Assembly (NCBI GenBank): GCA_034440615.1
Contig: JAOTOM010005135.1
Span: forward strand, 744,001 to 808,000
DNA: 64,000 bases
Direction: 5' to 3'
Source of the DNA: Ashinkailepas kermadecensis
Lineage: Eukaryota > Arthropoda > Thecostraca > Neolepadidae
Shown in pieces: positions 35,713 to 47,830 of this stretch. A model generated the notes under the pieces. That model did not search any database. It was not told where the DNA came from and saw only the letters and a program-made list of their open reading frames with translations. The translations under genes were made by a program, and so were the position numbers. The stretch's first letter is position 1, and each line of letters starts with the position of its first letter.

Positions 35713-37085
35713 GTGAGTAGTGTGCGTGCACGCGCCGTCACCGTCGCCAATCTTTCTCCTCCGGTGGCCGGAGGTGCAGCCAGAATTTCTGACGGCAGGG
35801 ACGCATTTTGTGCCTCCCCTCAAGGAAAAAGTTGTATAGATACATACTCCGGTATCTTTGGATCCTGCTTCTAAGTTATTTCAAAAACGGTTGTGAGTAC
35901 TCTAGCATTTGCAGGGCCCTTTGCCATTGTTTTCTCGCTAAGCGGCTATTCGCAAATTCCAGAGAGCCCAACAGGCGATAGGGGGCTGGAGCTGTAGCCC
36001 GTTGGTCCCGTGGCTGCGCTGCTTCTGGGATCAGCCTGCTGTCTGTACCGTGATCTTTTGCGTGCCCATCAGCACGTCAATAAGTGTCGGGGCTGCGTTT
36101 TGATCGCGCGGGTTCGTCAATTACCCGCCTGATAATTGGCCCGAGTATGCACGGCGCTTCATGAATAATAGTTAATACCATTGTGGTCATGTTTGCATCG
36201 TGAACAGCTTATTGAGACAGACGTGTGTGCCAGCTGAAAGGTAATTTGTTACTCACACGCTACTTAAGCAGCCTATCTGTATGCGAATTGCTACGATTCG
36301 CGTAGCGGAAGGAAGGTAAAAGACTTGGGAAGCCAGGGCAAAACTGAAACGAAGCCATTGTCTTCGAACTGATAGCTGTGTCATCAAGTATCACTAGCGT
36401 CACGACTCTTGTCGTGTGTCTAAGCCACCCAAGCATTTCCAGTTTAATGGATCTGGGTCGTGACCATAAGGTCTAATGGATTTAATGATAGTGTCCTGAC
36501 GCCTCCATGCTCTGATGGCGATATCGACGACGGGAGGTTTACATCGCTATGCTTTGTTGATGGCCCACAGTGAAAACTGTTGGCTCCCTTATTTTCGGCC
36601 CTAATGTGCTATGGCCAACGCTGAAGTAGCTGTTCGTATCTGCCTACTGTCACGCTGTTCTGGACCAGGTCCACACAGCAGTGCCCCCTCGCCGGACCCG
36701 TCACCTGTGGTGACCATCCACGGACTCTCTCCCCCCGGCACTGGTCCCTCCCCGAACCTGTCACCTGTGGTGACCCTCCACGGATTCGTCACATGTGGTG
36801 ATCCTGTCCAGATCCTTTCCCCGACAGTGCCCTCCCATCCCCAGACCCGTTCTGTGATGACCCTCTCACGAACCCTCACCCTCTCCCCCAACTGTGATCT
36901 TACCCCGAATCCCCTCGTGGTAACCCTTCCCCGAATCAGCCCCATCCAGCCGAGACCCGCCCCCGAATCCCACCTGGCGGTAACCCCTCTTACCGTCCCA
37001 CACGGCTGGGTACCGTGAGTCGCCGGGTTGGCGACCTCGTGGTTACAGCCCGTTTCCGAGCAGTAGCCCACTACCGCTCAGAAAA
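35713..37085. other. single-copy intron sequence
   Basis: No array or exon is seen. Short Pro-rich frames at 36600-37070 run on both strands and are not recognisable. Confidence 0.5.
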
Positions 37086-37382
37086 CGGTCATGGATGGTG
37101 ATCAACAGACCAGGCACAATCACTACCGGCGTCCTCCACAGGGTCAGGGATGGTGACCGACAGACCAGGCACAATCACCACCGGCGTCTCCGCCGGGCCA
37201 CAGGGTCAGAGATGGTGACCGACAGACCAGGCACAATCACCACCGGCGTCTCCGCCGGGCCACAGGGTCAGAGATGGTGACCGACAGACCAGGCATAATC
37301 ACCACCGACGTCACAGATGGTGACCGACAGACCAGGCACAATCACCACCGGCGTCCTCCGCCAGGCCACAGGGTCAGGGATG
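37086..37382. repeat. 62-bp minisatellite, about four to five copies
   Basis: ATGGTGACCGACAGACCAGG recurs about every 62 bp, followed by CACAATCACCACCGGCGTC. One unit near 37300 is shortened by about 20 bp. Confidence 0.92.
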
Positions 37383-38030
37383 GTTGGACTCTGTCATGCC
37401 GCAGTGTCTGGGGATGGGTGGACTCTGTCATGCTGTAGTGTCAGGGATGGGTGGACTCTGTCATGCCGCAGTGTCTGGGGATGGATGGACCCTGTCATGC
37501 CGGAGTATCAGGGATGGGTGGACTCTGTCATGCCGCAGTGTCAGGGGATGGGTGGACTCTGTCATGCCGCAGTGTCTCGCAGTGGCAGGGGATGGGTGGA
37601 CCCTGTCATACTGCAGTGTCAGGAGACGTCTGGACTCTGTCATGCCGCAGTGTCAAGGGATGGGTGGTCATGCCGTAGTGTCAGGTATTGGGTGGACTCC
37701 GTCATGCCGTAGTGTCAGGGGATGGGTGCACTCTGTCATGCCGCAGTGTCAGGGGATCGGTGAGGAATGTCGTGCCGGGGACACTGTGCCACAATGCCAG
37801 GGATTTCTTGTCAGAATATCAGGGATGGGTGGAACCTTTCGTGCCAGAATATCAGGAATGGATGGAACATTCGTGCTAAAATTGAGGGATGGGTGGAATC
37901 TTTCTTGCCAAAATGTCAAGGATGGGTCGACTCTGTCGTGCCAGGGTGTGCGAGTGAGTACAAGCGAGTGTACACCACCAAATTGGAGTACGCGTCTCTA
38001 AGCTGTTTATCCATCCGGTTGTGTCACAGC
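37383..38030. repeat. 34-bp minisatellite, about 12 copies, then a degenerate tail
   Basis: Unit GGGATGGGTGGACTCTGTCA plus TGCCGCAGTGTCAG. From about 37790 the units drift (GGATGGGTGGAACCTTTCGT) and lose regular spacing. The unit aligns by eye with the 33-bp unit of the next array (TGGACCCTG...CAGTGT...GG). Confidence 0.9.
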
Positions 38031-41000
38031 ACTGGCGGTAGCCGGACCCTGGTGTGTCAGTGTTGGCGGTGGCTAGACCTTGGTGTATCAGTGTTCGCTG
38101 TGGCTGGACCCTGGTGTGCCAAAGTGTTGGCGGTGGCTGGACCCTGGTGTGTCAGTGTTGGCGGTGGCTGGACCCTGGTGTGCCACAGTGTTGGCGGCGG
38201 CTGGACCCTAGTGTGCCACAGTGGTGGCGGTTGGCGGACCCTGGTGTGCCACAGTGTTGGCGGTGGCTGGACCCTGGTGTGTCACAGTGTTGGCGGTGGC
38301 CGGACCCTGGTGTGTCACAGTGTTGGCGGTGGCCGGACCCTGGTGTGTCACAGTGTTGGCGGTGGCCGGACCCTGGTGTGTCACAGTGTTGGCTGTGGCT
38401 GGACCCTGGTGTGTCAGTGTTGGCTGTGGCTGGACCCTGGTGTGTCAGTGTTGGCGGTGGCCGGACCCTAGTGTGTCACAGTGTTGGCGGTGGCCGAATC
38501 CTGGTGTGTCAGTGTTGGCGGTAGCCGGACCTGGTGTGTCAGTGTTGGCGGTGGCCGGACCCTGGTGGGTCACAGTGTTGGCTGTGGCTGGACCCTGGTG
38601 TGTCACAGTGTTGGCTGTGGCTGGACCCTGGTGTGGCACAGTGCTGGCTGTGGCTGGACCCTGGTGTGCTACAGTGTTGGCGGTGGCCGGACCCTGGTGT
38701 GCCACAGTGTTGGCGGTGGCCGGACCCTGGTGTGCCACAGTGTTGGCGGTGGCTGGACCCTGGTGTGTCACAGTGTTGGCGGTGGCCGGACCCTGGTGTG
38801 TCACAGTGTTGGCGGTGGCCGGACCCTGGTGTGTCACAGTGTTGGAGGTGGCTGGACCCTGGTGTGCCACAGTGTTTGCTGTGGCCGGACCCTGGTGTGT
38901 CACAGTGTTGGCGGTGGCTGGACCCTGGTGTGCCACAGTGTTGGCGGTGGCTGGACCCTGGTGTGCCACAGTGTTGGCGGTGGCCGGACCCTGGTGTGTC
39001 ACAGTGTTGGCGGTGGCCGGACCCTGGTGTGTCACAGTGTTGGCGGTGGCCGGACCCTGGTGTGCCATAGTGTTGGCGGTGGCCGGACCCTGGTGTGTCA
39101 CAGTGTTGGTTGTGGCTGGCCCCTGGTGTGTCACAGTGTTGGCGGTGGCCGGACCCTGGTGTGTCACAGTGTTGGCGGTGGCCGGACCCTGGTGTGTCAG
39201 TGTTGGCTGTGGCTGGACCCTGGTGTGCCACAGTGTTGGCGGTGGCTGGACCCTGGTGTGTCAGTGTTGGCGGTGGCTGGACCCTGGTGTGCCACAGTGT
39301 TGGCGGCGGCTGGACCCTAGTGTGCCACAGTGTTGGCGGTGGCCGGACCATGGTGTGTCAGTGTTGGCGGTGGCCGGACCCTGGTGTGTCACAGTGTTGG
39401 CGGTGGCCGGATCCTGGTGTGTCACAGTGTTGGCGGTGGCCGGACTCTGGTGTGCCACAGTGTTGGCGGTGGCCGGACCCTGGTGTGTCACAGTGTTGGC
39501 GGTAGCCGGACCCTGGTGTGTCACAGTATTGGCGGTGGCCGGACCCTGGTGTGTCACAGTGTTGGCGGTGGCCGGACCCTGGTGTGTCACGGTATTGGCG
39601 GTAGCTGGACCCTGGTGTGTCAGTGTTGGCGGTGGCTGGACCCTGGTGTGTCACAGTGTTGGCGGTGGCCGGACCCTGGTGTGTCACAGTATTGGCGGTG
39701 GCCGGACCCTGGTATGTCACAGTATTGGCGGTGGCTGGACCCTGGTGTGTCACAGTGTTGGCGGTGGCTGGACCCTGGTGTGTCAGTGTTGGCTGTGGCT
39801 GGACCCTGGTGTGTCAGTGTTGGCGGTGGCGGGACCCTGGTGTGTCACAGTATTGGCGGTGGCCGGACCCTGGTGTGTCAGTATTGGCGGTGGCGGGACC
39901 CTGGTGTGTCACAGTGTTGGTGGTGGCCGGACCATGGTGTGTCATAATGTTGGCGGTGGCCGGACCCTGGTGGGTCACAGTGTTGGCTGTGGCTGGACCC
40001 TGGTGTGTCAGTGTTGGCTGTGGCTGGACCCTGGTGTGTCAGTGTTGGCGGTAGCCGGACCTGGTGTGTCACAGTGTTGGCGGTGGCCGGACCATGGTGT
40101 GTCACAGTGTTGGCGGTGGCCGGACCCTGGTGTGTCAGTGTTGGCGGTGGCCGGACCCTGGCGTGCCACAGTGTTGGCGGTGGCTGGAACCTAGTGTGTC
40201 AGTGTTGGCGGTGGCCGGACCCTGGTGTGTCACAGTGTTGGCGGTGGCCGGACCCTGGTGTGTCACAGTGTTGGCGGTGGCCGGACCCTGGTGTGTCACA
40301 GTATTGGCGGTGGCCGGACCATGATGTCAGTGTTGGCGGTTGCCGGACCCTGGTGTGTCACAGTGTTGGCGGTGGCCGGACCCTGGTGTGTCAGTGTTGG
40401 TGGTGGCCGGACCCTGGTGTGTCAGTGTTGGCGGTGGCCGGACCCTGGTGTGTCACAGTGTTGGCGGTGGCCGGACCATGATGTCAGTGTTGGCGGTTGC
40501 CGGACCTGGTGTGTCACAGTGTTGGCGGTGGCCGGACCCTGGCGTGTCAGTGTTGGCGGTGGCCGGACCCTGGTGTGTCAGTGTTGGTGGTGGCCGGACC
40601 CTGGTGTGTCAGTGTTGGCGGTGGCCGGACCCTGGTGTGTCACAGTGTTGGCGGTGGCCGGACCATGATGTCAGTGTTGGCGGTTGCCGGACCTGGTGTG
40701 TCACAGTGTTGGCGGTGGCTGGAACCTAGTGTGTCAGTGTTGGCGGTGGCCGGACCCTGGTGTGTCACAGTGTTGGCGGTGGCCGGACCCTGGTGTGTCA
40801 CAGTGTTGGCGATGGCCGGACCCTGGTGTGTCACAGTGTTGGCGGTGGCCGGACCCTGGTGTGTCACAGTATTGGCGGTGGCCGGACCATGATGTCAGTG
40901 TTGGCGGTTGCCGGACCCTGGTGTGTCAGTGTTGGCGGTGGCCGGACCCTGGTGTGTCACAGTGTTGGCTGTGGCTAGACCCTGGTGTGTCAGTGTTGGC

Positions 41001-41100
41001 GGTAGCCGGACCCTGATGTGTCACAGTGTTGGCGGTAGCCGGACCATGGTGTGTCACAGTGTTGGCGGTGGCCGGACCTGGTGTGTCAGTGTTGGCGGTG
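38031..41100. repeat. 33/30-bp minisatellite, about 95 copies, the longest array in the window
   Basis: Unit GTTGGCGGTGGCCGGACCCT followed by GGTGTGTCACAGT. A 3-bp deletion (TGTGTCACAGT to TGTGTCAGT) gives 30-bp units interspersed throughout. Other recurrent variants are GCTGTGGCTGG, CCATGGTG and a short unit with CCATGATGTCAG after 40320. Because 33 and 30 are both multiples of three, frames remain open on both strands (657 codons at 38221-40194 +). Their translations are Val/Cys/Gly/Trp-rich strings with no protein-like features. Confidence 0.97.
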
Positions 41101-41765
41101 GCCTTTGGTGGTGCAACAGTCCGCAGCTGGCCGAATCCCCTGGTGACGGACAGCCGTTATTTGAGCTTGTTGGGCAAGCTGGGAAGATCAACAACCAGCA
41201 ACGAAGAAAAGACTGTTTATCGCAACGCTTTTGGAAAGCTGAGAGCGTGTCTAATGTTATTCAACAATAGAACGAAGTTATCGCGTTCGGGTTGTTATCC
41301 ATTCTCGCAATAACCCTACTCGGTGTGTGCAATTTCATGAATGGAATATAGTGCAATCTAAAGAGCGATATGGGCTAGCTAGTGAGTGCCTATATTTGTC
41401 AGTCAAAATTTGAACCAATATGGCGTGCGCTTACAAATCCAATGGCTAGCCTTCCCAGCAAGTTCAATGGAGGCGTTCCTGTGCGCACCACCTATCAGTT
41501 CAGCACCCGTGCCTGCACATACTCTCCTGATCAGCAGATGGGCCTGGTGCCGGGTTGGAGGGGTGTCGTAGGACGTCCGCAAGGGCCCGATATTGTTCAG
41601 ATAGGGGAGGGGGCAGCACGTGCGGCATGACTGCGGAACTGGGCGGGCAGGCTGATTAAGCCGCGCCGAGAGTACACCTCGGCCTTCGTCACACCCTCTT
41701 GTCCTTGAACTTGACATAGTTCTCAGCAACTGGTATCCATCCGGGAGTAAGACAGCTCAGCTTCT
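41101..41765. other. single-copy intron sequence
   Basis: No exon or repeat recognised. Confidence 0.5.
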
Positions 41766-41918
41766 AGCACACACACACACACACATGCACACGCGCATAC
41801 ACGCACACACTCACATACACACACATGCACACGCATACACACACATACACACATACACACATGTACACACATACACACACACACACATGAACACACACAC
41901 ATACACACACACACACAC

Positions 41919-41950
<32 letters not shown>
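41766..41950. repeat. compound (CA)n / (TA)n microsatellite
   Basis: About 155 bp of interrupted CA/CATA dinucleotides followed by about 25 bp of TA. Confidence 0.95.
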
Positions 41951-41953
<3 letters not shown>

Positions 41954-43230
41954 AAGCACACAGAATCCGACCTCAAACAGATTACGATGCAACAAGACAG
42001 ACACGAGACATGCCGCGTGAAACTCGCGCCCAGCGCACTGACCTGACATGACCTGAACTGACAGACTCGCGCCCAGCGCACTGACCTCAAAGTAAGGCCA
42101 CTCTGACTTTTAATAATATAGATGACATCAGAAGTCAAGCCATTCTAATGTTATAAATGTTGCCAAGCAGTGTCGTGATGTCGATATGGTCAAGTTCAAC
42201 TATTTAAAGAATACGACGTACTTTGGCACAATCTGCGACCACAGGGGCGGTAAATTGGGCAGGAGGAGGGGCAGTTCTCTCCCAAAATCTGGGAATTTAG
42301 CATTAATCTTATGGCGTTGCATGGGTGAATATGGGTAAAGAATGAATATTATGGGTATTGGGTAATGAGTGAATATTGCTGTTTGCTCACACCCCTGGCC
42401 AAACGAGATGCCGCCGCTCATGTATGGCACGCAAACATGTATAGCTGATACCCCGTCAGAGCTTAATTCCCATGTTCTATGGCGACTCACTAGAGGCAAT
42501 TTAGGAGCGTGATGTTCGAATCCTATGGAGTTGAATGCGATATTTTGGCGGAAAAGATCCCAATGGCGTATGCAGTTGTGTTTTCAGAACATATGCGTCC
42601 ATTGTGGTAGAGGTGGAATGAATCATAGCGATCGAATGTTATTCGGTGTTTAGCTGAGAATGAACCGGCAGGAGAGTGTAATGGGTATTCCCTTGATAGC
42701 TTGGCAGGGGGACGGGTATTCCCATGGCATTCCCCTAACATCACCGCAGCGCTTGATTCATCAGTGATTCCCTAGCAATTATGTAGGATCGCGCTTGTGA
42801 CAGGAGTTTCATGCGCTTCGAGAAAAAAAAGCTGTCGACATTTTCCAGTAATATCTGGCCCGTCAGTATCTACTAAAACTCCATCGAAGCTCGCATATCT
42901 GTGTGGCGTGGCTAGTTTCTTATATCTTCCAGCTTGGCGATTGTCCAAGATTTCTACGGCATGAACACTTTCTAAAGTTTTTTTTTCTTCCTGAAGCATT
43001 GTCGTGGATCTCTCGGATAGCCGGGACGTGCCCAATGTGTCACGTCCACTGGCTTTCTCGTGAATGTCTCTGGCCTGTGTAGTGTTCTGGCGGATCTCTT
43101 TGTCATGTCCGGTTGCCATCTGTGATATATCTCCAGCCGTGTCCGGAGGTTAGCTTTGTGTGCATGGTCGTACGCATCCTAGTATTGGCGTACAGTTTCA
43201 AGCCGTCGATATTTCGCGCATATTTTGCCA
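41951..43230. other. single-copy intron sequence
   Basis: A 23-bp phrase (ACTCGCGCCCAGCGCACTGA...) is duplicated at about 42025 and 42065. An A8 and a T8 run are present. No gene is seen. Confidence 0.5.
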
Positions 43231-45520
43231 GGTGGCGAACTTTTAAGTGGCTCTGTTCAATCCTCGTGTTCCTCCCAATCCTCAGGGACATCACAGTCCG
43301 GCCCGGTCTAGCTCTCAGGGACCCTCCCCAGTCCTCGATGGCCTTTCAAGCTATCAAATACAGTTTATCTCTGAAATTGGCTCTCAGTATTCCCCACAAT
43401 CATCGCTAGCCATTAGGGACTTTCTTTTGATCTCAGGGGTCCCTCTTCTTCTCATGGGGACCCCTTCAATCCTCTTTGGCATCCCAGTCCAGTCCTCCAT
43501 CGCTCGGTAACTATTTTCAATCATCAGGTTCCCTCTCCAGCTGTTAGGAGCTCCTTCCAGTCCCTGACAGTCTTTCTAGTTTCAAGAGCTTTCTAGCTCT
43601 GACGCGGGCCCTCAGTATTCCTTAGAACCATCGTTAGCCATAGGGACTCTCTTTTGCTCCCATGGGGATTTGTTAGATTTTAAGGGCCGTTCTCAAGCAG
43701 CTAGGGGCCCTTCCCAGTTATCGACAGCTCTGGCGGTTTCAAGAACATTTAGGTTCTGATGCTGATCCTCAATATTCCTCACAGCAATCGCCAGCATTCA
43801 GGGAATTGTTTATGTCTCAATGGAGCTTGTTCGTCCATTACTGGCCGCTCTCAACCTTAAAAGAGTTCCAGTCCAGTCATCTCTGACTCTCAAAGGTCCT
43901 CGTCATCCCTCACGGCCCTCGTATGCTTTTAGGGGCCCAGCACAGTCCTCAATAGCCCTGTCTAGTCCTAATCTCGGGAGACATTTTAGCTCTGAGATGG
44001 GCCCTCATAAGTCCTCTTCAGATATTAGCGGTCCTGTTCATCCCTCAGGGGCCCTTTCCATCCTGAAGAGCTCCTAAGCCCTCTCTGGCCCTCCGGTGCT
44101 CTGCTTAGTCATCAGCTGTCAGTGGCCCATTCCAGCTGAGACTGCTCTTTCCAGGTGGCATGGGAATTCCAGCTCTGGGACTCACTTTTGTCTTCACGAC
44201 CCTTGTCAGCCCTCAGGGTGGACGTCTTCAAGTCTCAAGGGCCCTTTGCACACAAACTGTAAGATGCGTTTTAATTTTTCCTCGATTGTATCTCTTAGCC
44301 CCCACCCCCAGAGCGGTCGTCTGGAGGGCCCCATGGGACACGTCAAGCGGGTAGGTGTCCCTTCACCCCTTGGAAACACTTCTGCTTTTAACAGCCCGGG
44401 GCCCATCCATGGGCTTAGAGTCACTTTACTTATCGCCGGGAGCCCCGCACTTCGATCCGAATCGTCTCCATAGCTCGAGGGCCTCTTTATCGGCATGAGC
44501 CCGCTGTCAGCTTCGAGCCTCTCTCCATCAGCGTTAGCCAAAGCCAACCCAGGGACCCTGCACGTTCGGCCTGGGGCCCCCTCCGTCGGCTCAGGGACCC
44601 TCTTTCACGGCTCAGGAGACTCTCCGTCCGGCCGGAGTCGCCTCTTTCAAAAGCTTGGGCCACCTCTATCACGTAAGTGACCCCTGTATGTTTTCGGTCC
44701 CCTCTCGTTAGCCTAGAGGGCTCTGCCGGCTCTGGACCCTCTCCGACAGTCCGGAGTCCTCCCACCGCTAGGGATCCACTCCGTCGGCGCAGGATCCCTC
44801 CTTAGCGATCCAAGGCCTCCTCTGTCAGGCCGGAAGCCCTCTTTCAACAGATTGGGGCCCCTACATCAGGTCACGGCCCCTTGTACGGTTTGGTCCCCAT
44901 CGGTCGGCCAAAGGGTCCTTTTCTGACGGCCCGAGGTCCTCTCCGGCAACTAGGCTCCCTCCGTCGTCTCGGGGGGGGGCGAGTAGTCTAGGGGTAAGTT
45001 GCCTGTCTCACAATCGAAAGACTGTGGGTTCGAGCCTCACCTGTCGCTACTCTTCGCCCGTAACCAATCGGCGTGAGAGATTGGCTACGCTACATGACTC
45101 AACGGTCGACCTGTCGTAAAACCAATAACCACCGTCGTCTCAGGGGCTCTCTTTGACGACCCAGTGCCTTTTCCGGCAAGCCGCAACCCTTTTCAAACGC
45201 GTGGCCCCTACATCAGGTCAGGGGCTTTTTCTTCTTCTTGGACCCCGCCATCAGCCCAGGGACCTTTCATATTGGCTCGGGCCCTCCCCGTCAGCTCAGG
45301 AGCCCTTCCGAAGATCGGAGTACCCCTCCATCGATCTAGAAGCCCTTCACGCTAGTCCAGCCGAGGGCCCTCAACATCTTCCGGATGGCACTCTCCGTTG
45401 AGTTGGGATCCTCTATCGTCCCGGGACTTTTTCCGTCAGCCCGGGGCTCCTTTCGTTGGTTCAGGGGCCTTCACGTCGGCCCAGGGGCCCTTGCGGGCCC
45501 CCTCCGGCCCTCCGGGTGGC
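43231..45520. repeat. decayed repeat, CAGGGGCCCT-type, about 25-40 bp spacing
   Basis: Phrases such as CAGGGGCCCTTTCC, TCAGGGACCCTC and GGGCCCTC recur at irregular 25-45 bp intervals, with the flanks diverged to near random. I read this as an old minisatellite that has lost homogeneity. The SINE at 44971 inserted into it after much of the decay, because its duplication copies the local sequence exactly. Confidence 0.7.
44971..45131 (+). mobile_element. tRNA-Val-like SINE, copy 3, with 10-bp target-site duplication
   Basis: Same family as 5453 and 24010. The A box is AGTCTAGGGGTAAG, the B box GGTTCGAGCCTC, and the body contains AATCGGCGTGAGAGATTGGC. The tail is AAAACCAATAACCA. The duplication CCGTCGTCTC stands at 44961-44970 and 45132-45141. 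The 5' end carries a run of nine G where the other copies have GGGGACG. Confidence 0.9.
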
Positions 45521-46064
45521 GGCTGCCCATTTATCCCCCTTGGCTATGCCACTGGCTGGCAATTCAAGATGGCGGGAGTATCGAACAAGTGACGGGTACA
45601 CGAAGATACTCTGGGAATTAAGATTGCGATGGTATCGAACAAGTGACGGGCACATTAATTTACTCATAGACAGCGGCGAATTTGCTTCGTTTGAATTGCA
45701 CTGCTCAAATGAGATAGCTCCATCGAGGCTTAGGATCGCAAAGGGTTCAAGCAGCGGTTCTTAGCAATTCTTGTGTCATTCCTGCCTTTCGCTCCCGGCG
45801 TATATCCCAGTCTTCCATTCCACATCAAATACGACAGACAAGATTCTGTCACCTTCATATATATCAACTTCTTCGTCATGGCTTAAGTATTTCTTGCTGG
45901 AACCACGACTCCCTCTTCTCATAAGAAATAGTCACCATAGAATACCTGGTCCAAGCCTGGCTCATGTCCCTAGGATCTTATGACAGAGTTTGCTCATGTC
46001 GACGGATCTCATGATAACGACCTGCCCACGGGCCCGCGGATATCATGACAGTATGTGTTCAACC
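45521..46064. other. single-copy intron sequence
   Basis: Holds a short duplication (GTATCGAACAAGTGACGGG at about 45577 and 45632) and ATCTCATGATA-like phrases near 45970-46060 that look like the tail of the adjacent dispersed repeat. No gene. Confidence 0.5.
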
Positions 46065-46272
46065 CCTCGGGATTTCGTGACGGCACCTGATCATGGTTCC
46101 GCGGGTCTCCATGATCTCAATGTCACGACTGACTAAGCAGGGTTCAGTCTTGGCACAGTGTACCACTGCCGTACCTGTGACACACTTTCCGGGCCAATCA
46201 CAGTCGAAGAGAGCCGCTAGCTGACGCCACCTTTGACCCGATAATGGGCAGTAGCGGCAGTGTGAAGCTTTT
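46065..46272 (-). repeat. dispersed repeat of unknown class, copy 2
   Basis: Inverted copy of 34636-34850 with only a few differences over about 170 bp. Upstream on the + strand, 45970-46100 has about three loose repeats of GGATCTCATGATAACG-type sequence, suggesting that the element has a repetitive tail. Confidence 0.85.
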
Positions 46273-47830
46273 ACTGAGGCTCCGCCGAGGCGAACCAGAC
46301 ACTTCGGCGGCTGTTTGTTTCTTCTGCTACTTCCTTTCACCCGGTCCTGTCAATTGTTCATATGTTTGTATCTTGTATGTGTCCAATGTCTATTGTAACC
46401 TGTGTCCAGTGTCTCTTGCATGCCAGGCTTTTTTTTCCTAATGTCGACCTCTGTTTCGTATGCAGCAGCCTATCCTATTTGGCTACACGCACTATTACAG
46501 GCTCGATTGATGTTGGGCTTTCCTATGGCCAGCTATTCAAAAGTTAGGACAGCCAGCTTACAAATGCCTCAGGATGCCAATACATGTCATCTTTCTGCAT
46601 ATTCACTGTAATTCACTGCATATTCTCTGCATATTCACTACAATTGGTTGCATCCTTTTTGTCTTTTTGTTTGCAGATAGGCCACCGCCAGTCATAGGCG
46701 TAGGAACGTCTAAAAAGTGGGTGGGCCAGGGTCAACAGCAGGGGCACACCCAGGAATTTCGCAAAGTACCATGGTTGAGCACTTTTGGATACACAACCCG
46801 ATATTTTTAATAGTGAACACAGAACTTTCACCGCTAGGGGAGGCCCCCTGGGCGCCTATGGCTAACAGCAACATGCGGTACTGAAAAAGAACTATCATCG
46901 CAGTATAAGTACTTTCAAATTCACACTTCTCGCTGCACTTGGAACTCTCTTCACGCCTGATGATAAAAACTTTTGTAATAATAGGTTTATCTTCCTGGTG
47001 CGAGTGAAACCATTATTATTACTATTGCTGTTCAAACAACTTGTTTCTTCAACTTCCGCTATGTGCGTGTGGGGGGAGCGCAAGCTCATTACAGCCTTAC
47101 TGTAGTTAGCTTGCACTATCATAGATACTAGCTTGCAGCCTAGTATCTATGATGTAGTACTTTACGTCTTTAAGATGTCCCCGTCGTAAATGTTCATCGA
47201 TGTTGGTGAGGGGAAAGAATAAGCAAGAACGTATCTTACTTGCTGGCCCATGGCAAAATAATTATCATGATTGATGCTGGAGAGGATGAGAAGTAGGAAA
47301 GACGGGTGATCGCTGGTTGAAAATTATTTGATCCGGTGCGTGGCAGACCACGATTGGCAAGCTAACAGACTAGGGCAAATAAAAAACGCAATAAATAGAA
47401 ATACATGGAATGGCATTCGTCCTCAGGGCCTAACTCCAGCCCATAGGTATCAGTCACCTCAATCACCTCTGTAGTACACATCGTGCACCTTAGAATATCC
47501 GCCACTTGAAACGGAATGCTACAACTACATCATGTGGCACCCGGCTCAAACGGAATGCAAGCGCTTATTTTGGAGACCAACAATTCAGTGCAAATTAGCT
47601 GACGGGTGAAAACACATGGCACCTCATAAAGTCACAACGTGTTCAGACTTAAGAGCCACAAGGGCCCATTCTGAATTCAATTCGATGATTAGTTCTCTTC
47701 TTTCCACGTTTTCTGGTTGCTAAGAAATCCAGATAACCGCTGAGCTTTGATGCACCTCATCTCTTTGGTTAAATAGGCTCCCATATTGGCTACCGAACTG
47801 AGGCTCTAGTTAGGTGTTCTTTTTTCGAAC
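46273..47830. other. AT-rich single-copy intron sequence
   Basis: 46680-46860 contains a CATAGGCGTAGGAACG...GGGCGCCTATGG arrangement, with inverted short ends about 165 bp apart. That could be a small non-autonomous element but is not assignable. A hairpin lies at 47118-47153. No gene. Confidence 0.45.
47118..47153. other. 13-bp inverted repeat
   Basis: ATCATAGATACTA at 47118-47130 and its exact complement at 47141-47153 flank a 10-nt loop. Confidence 0.85.

Noticed and set aside
38221..40194. 657-codon open frame
   Set aside because: It lies wholly within the 33/30-bp array. Frames are open on both strands because unit lengths are multiples of three, and the translation is a monotonous Val/Gly/Cys/Trp string.
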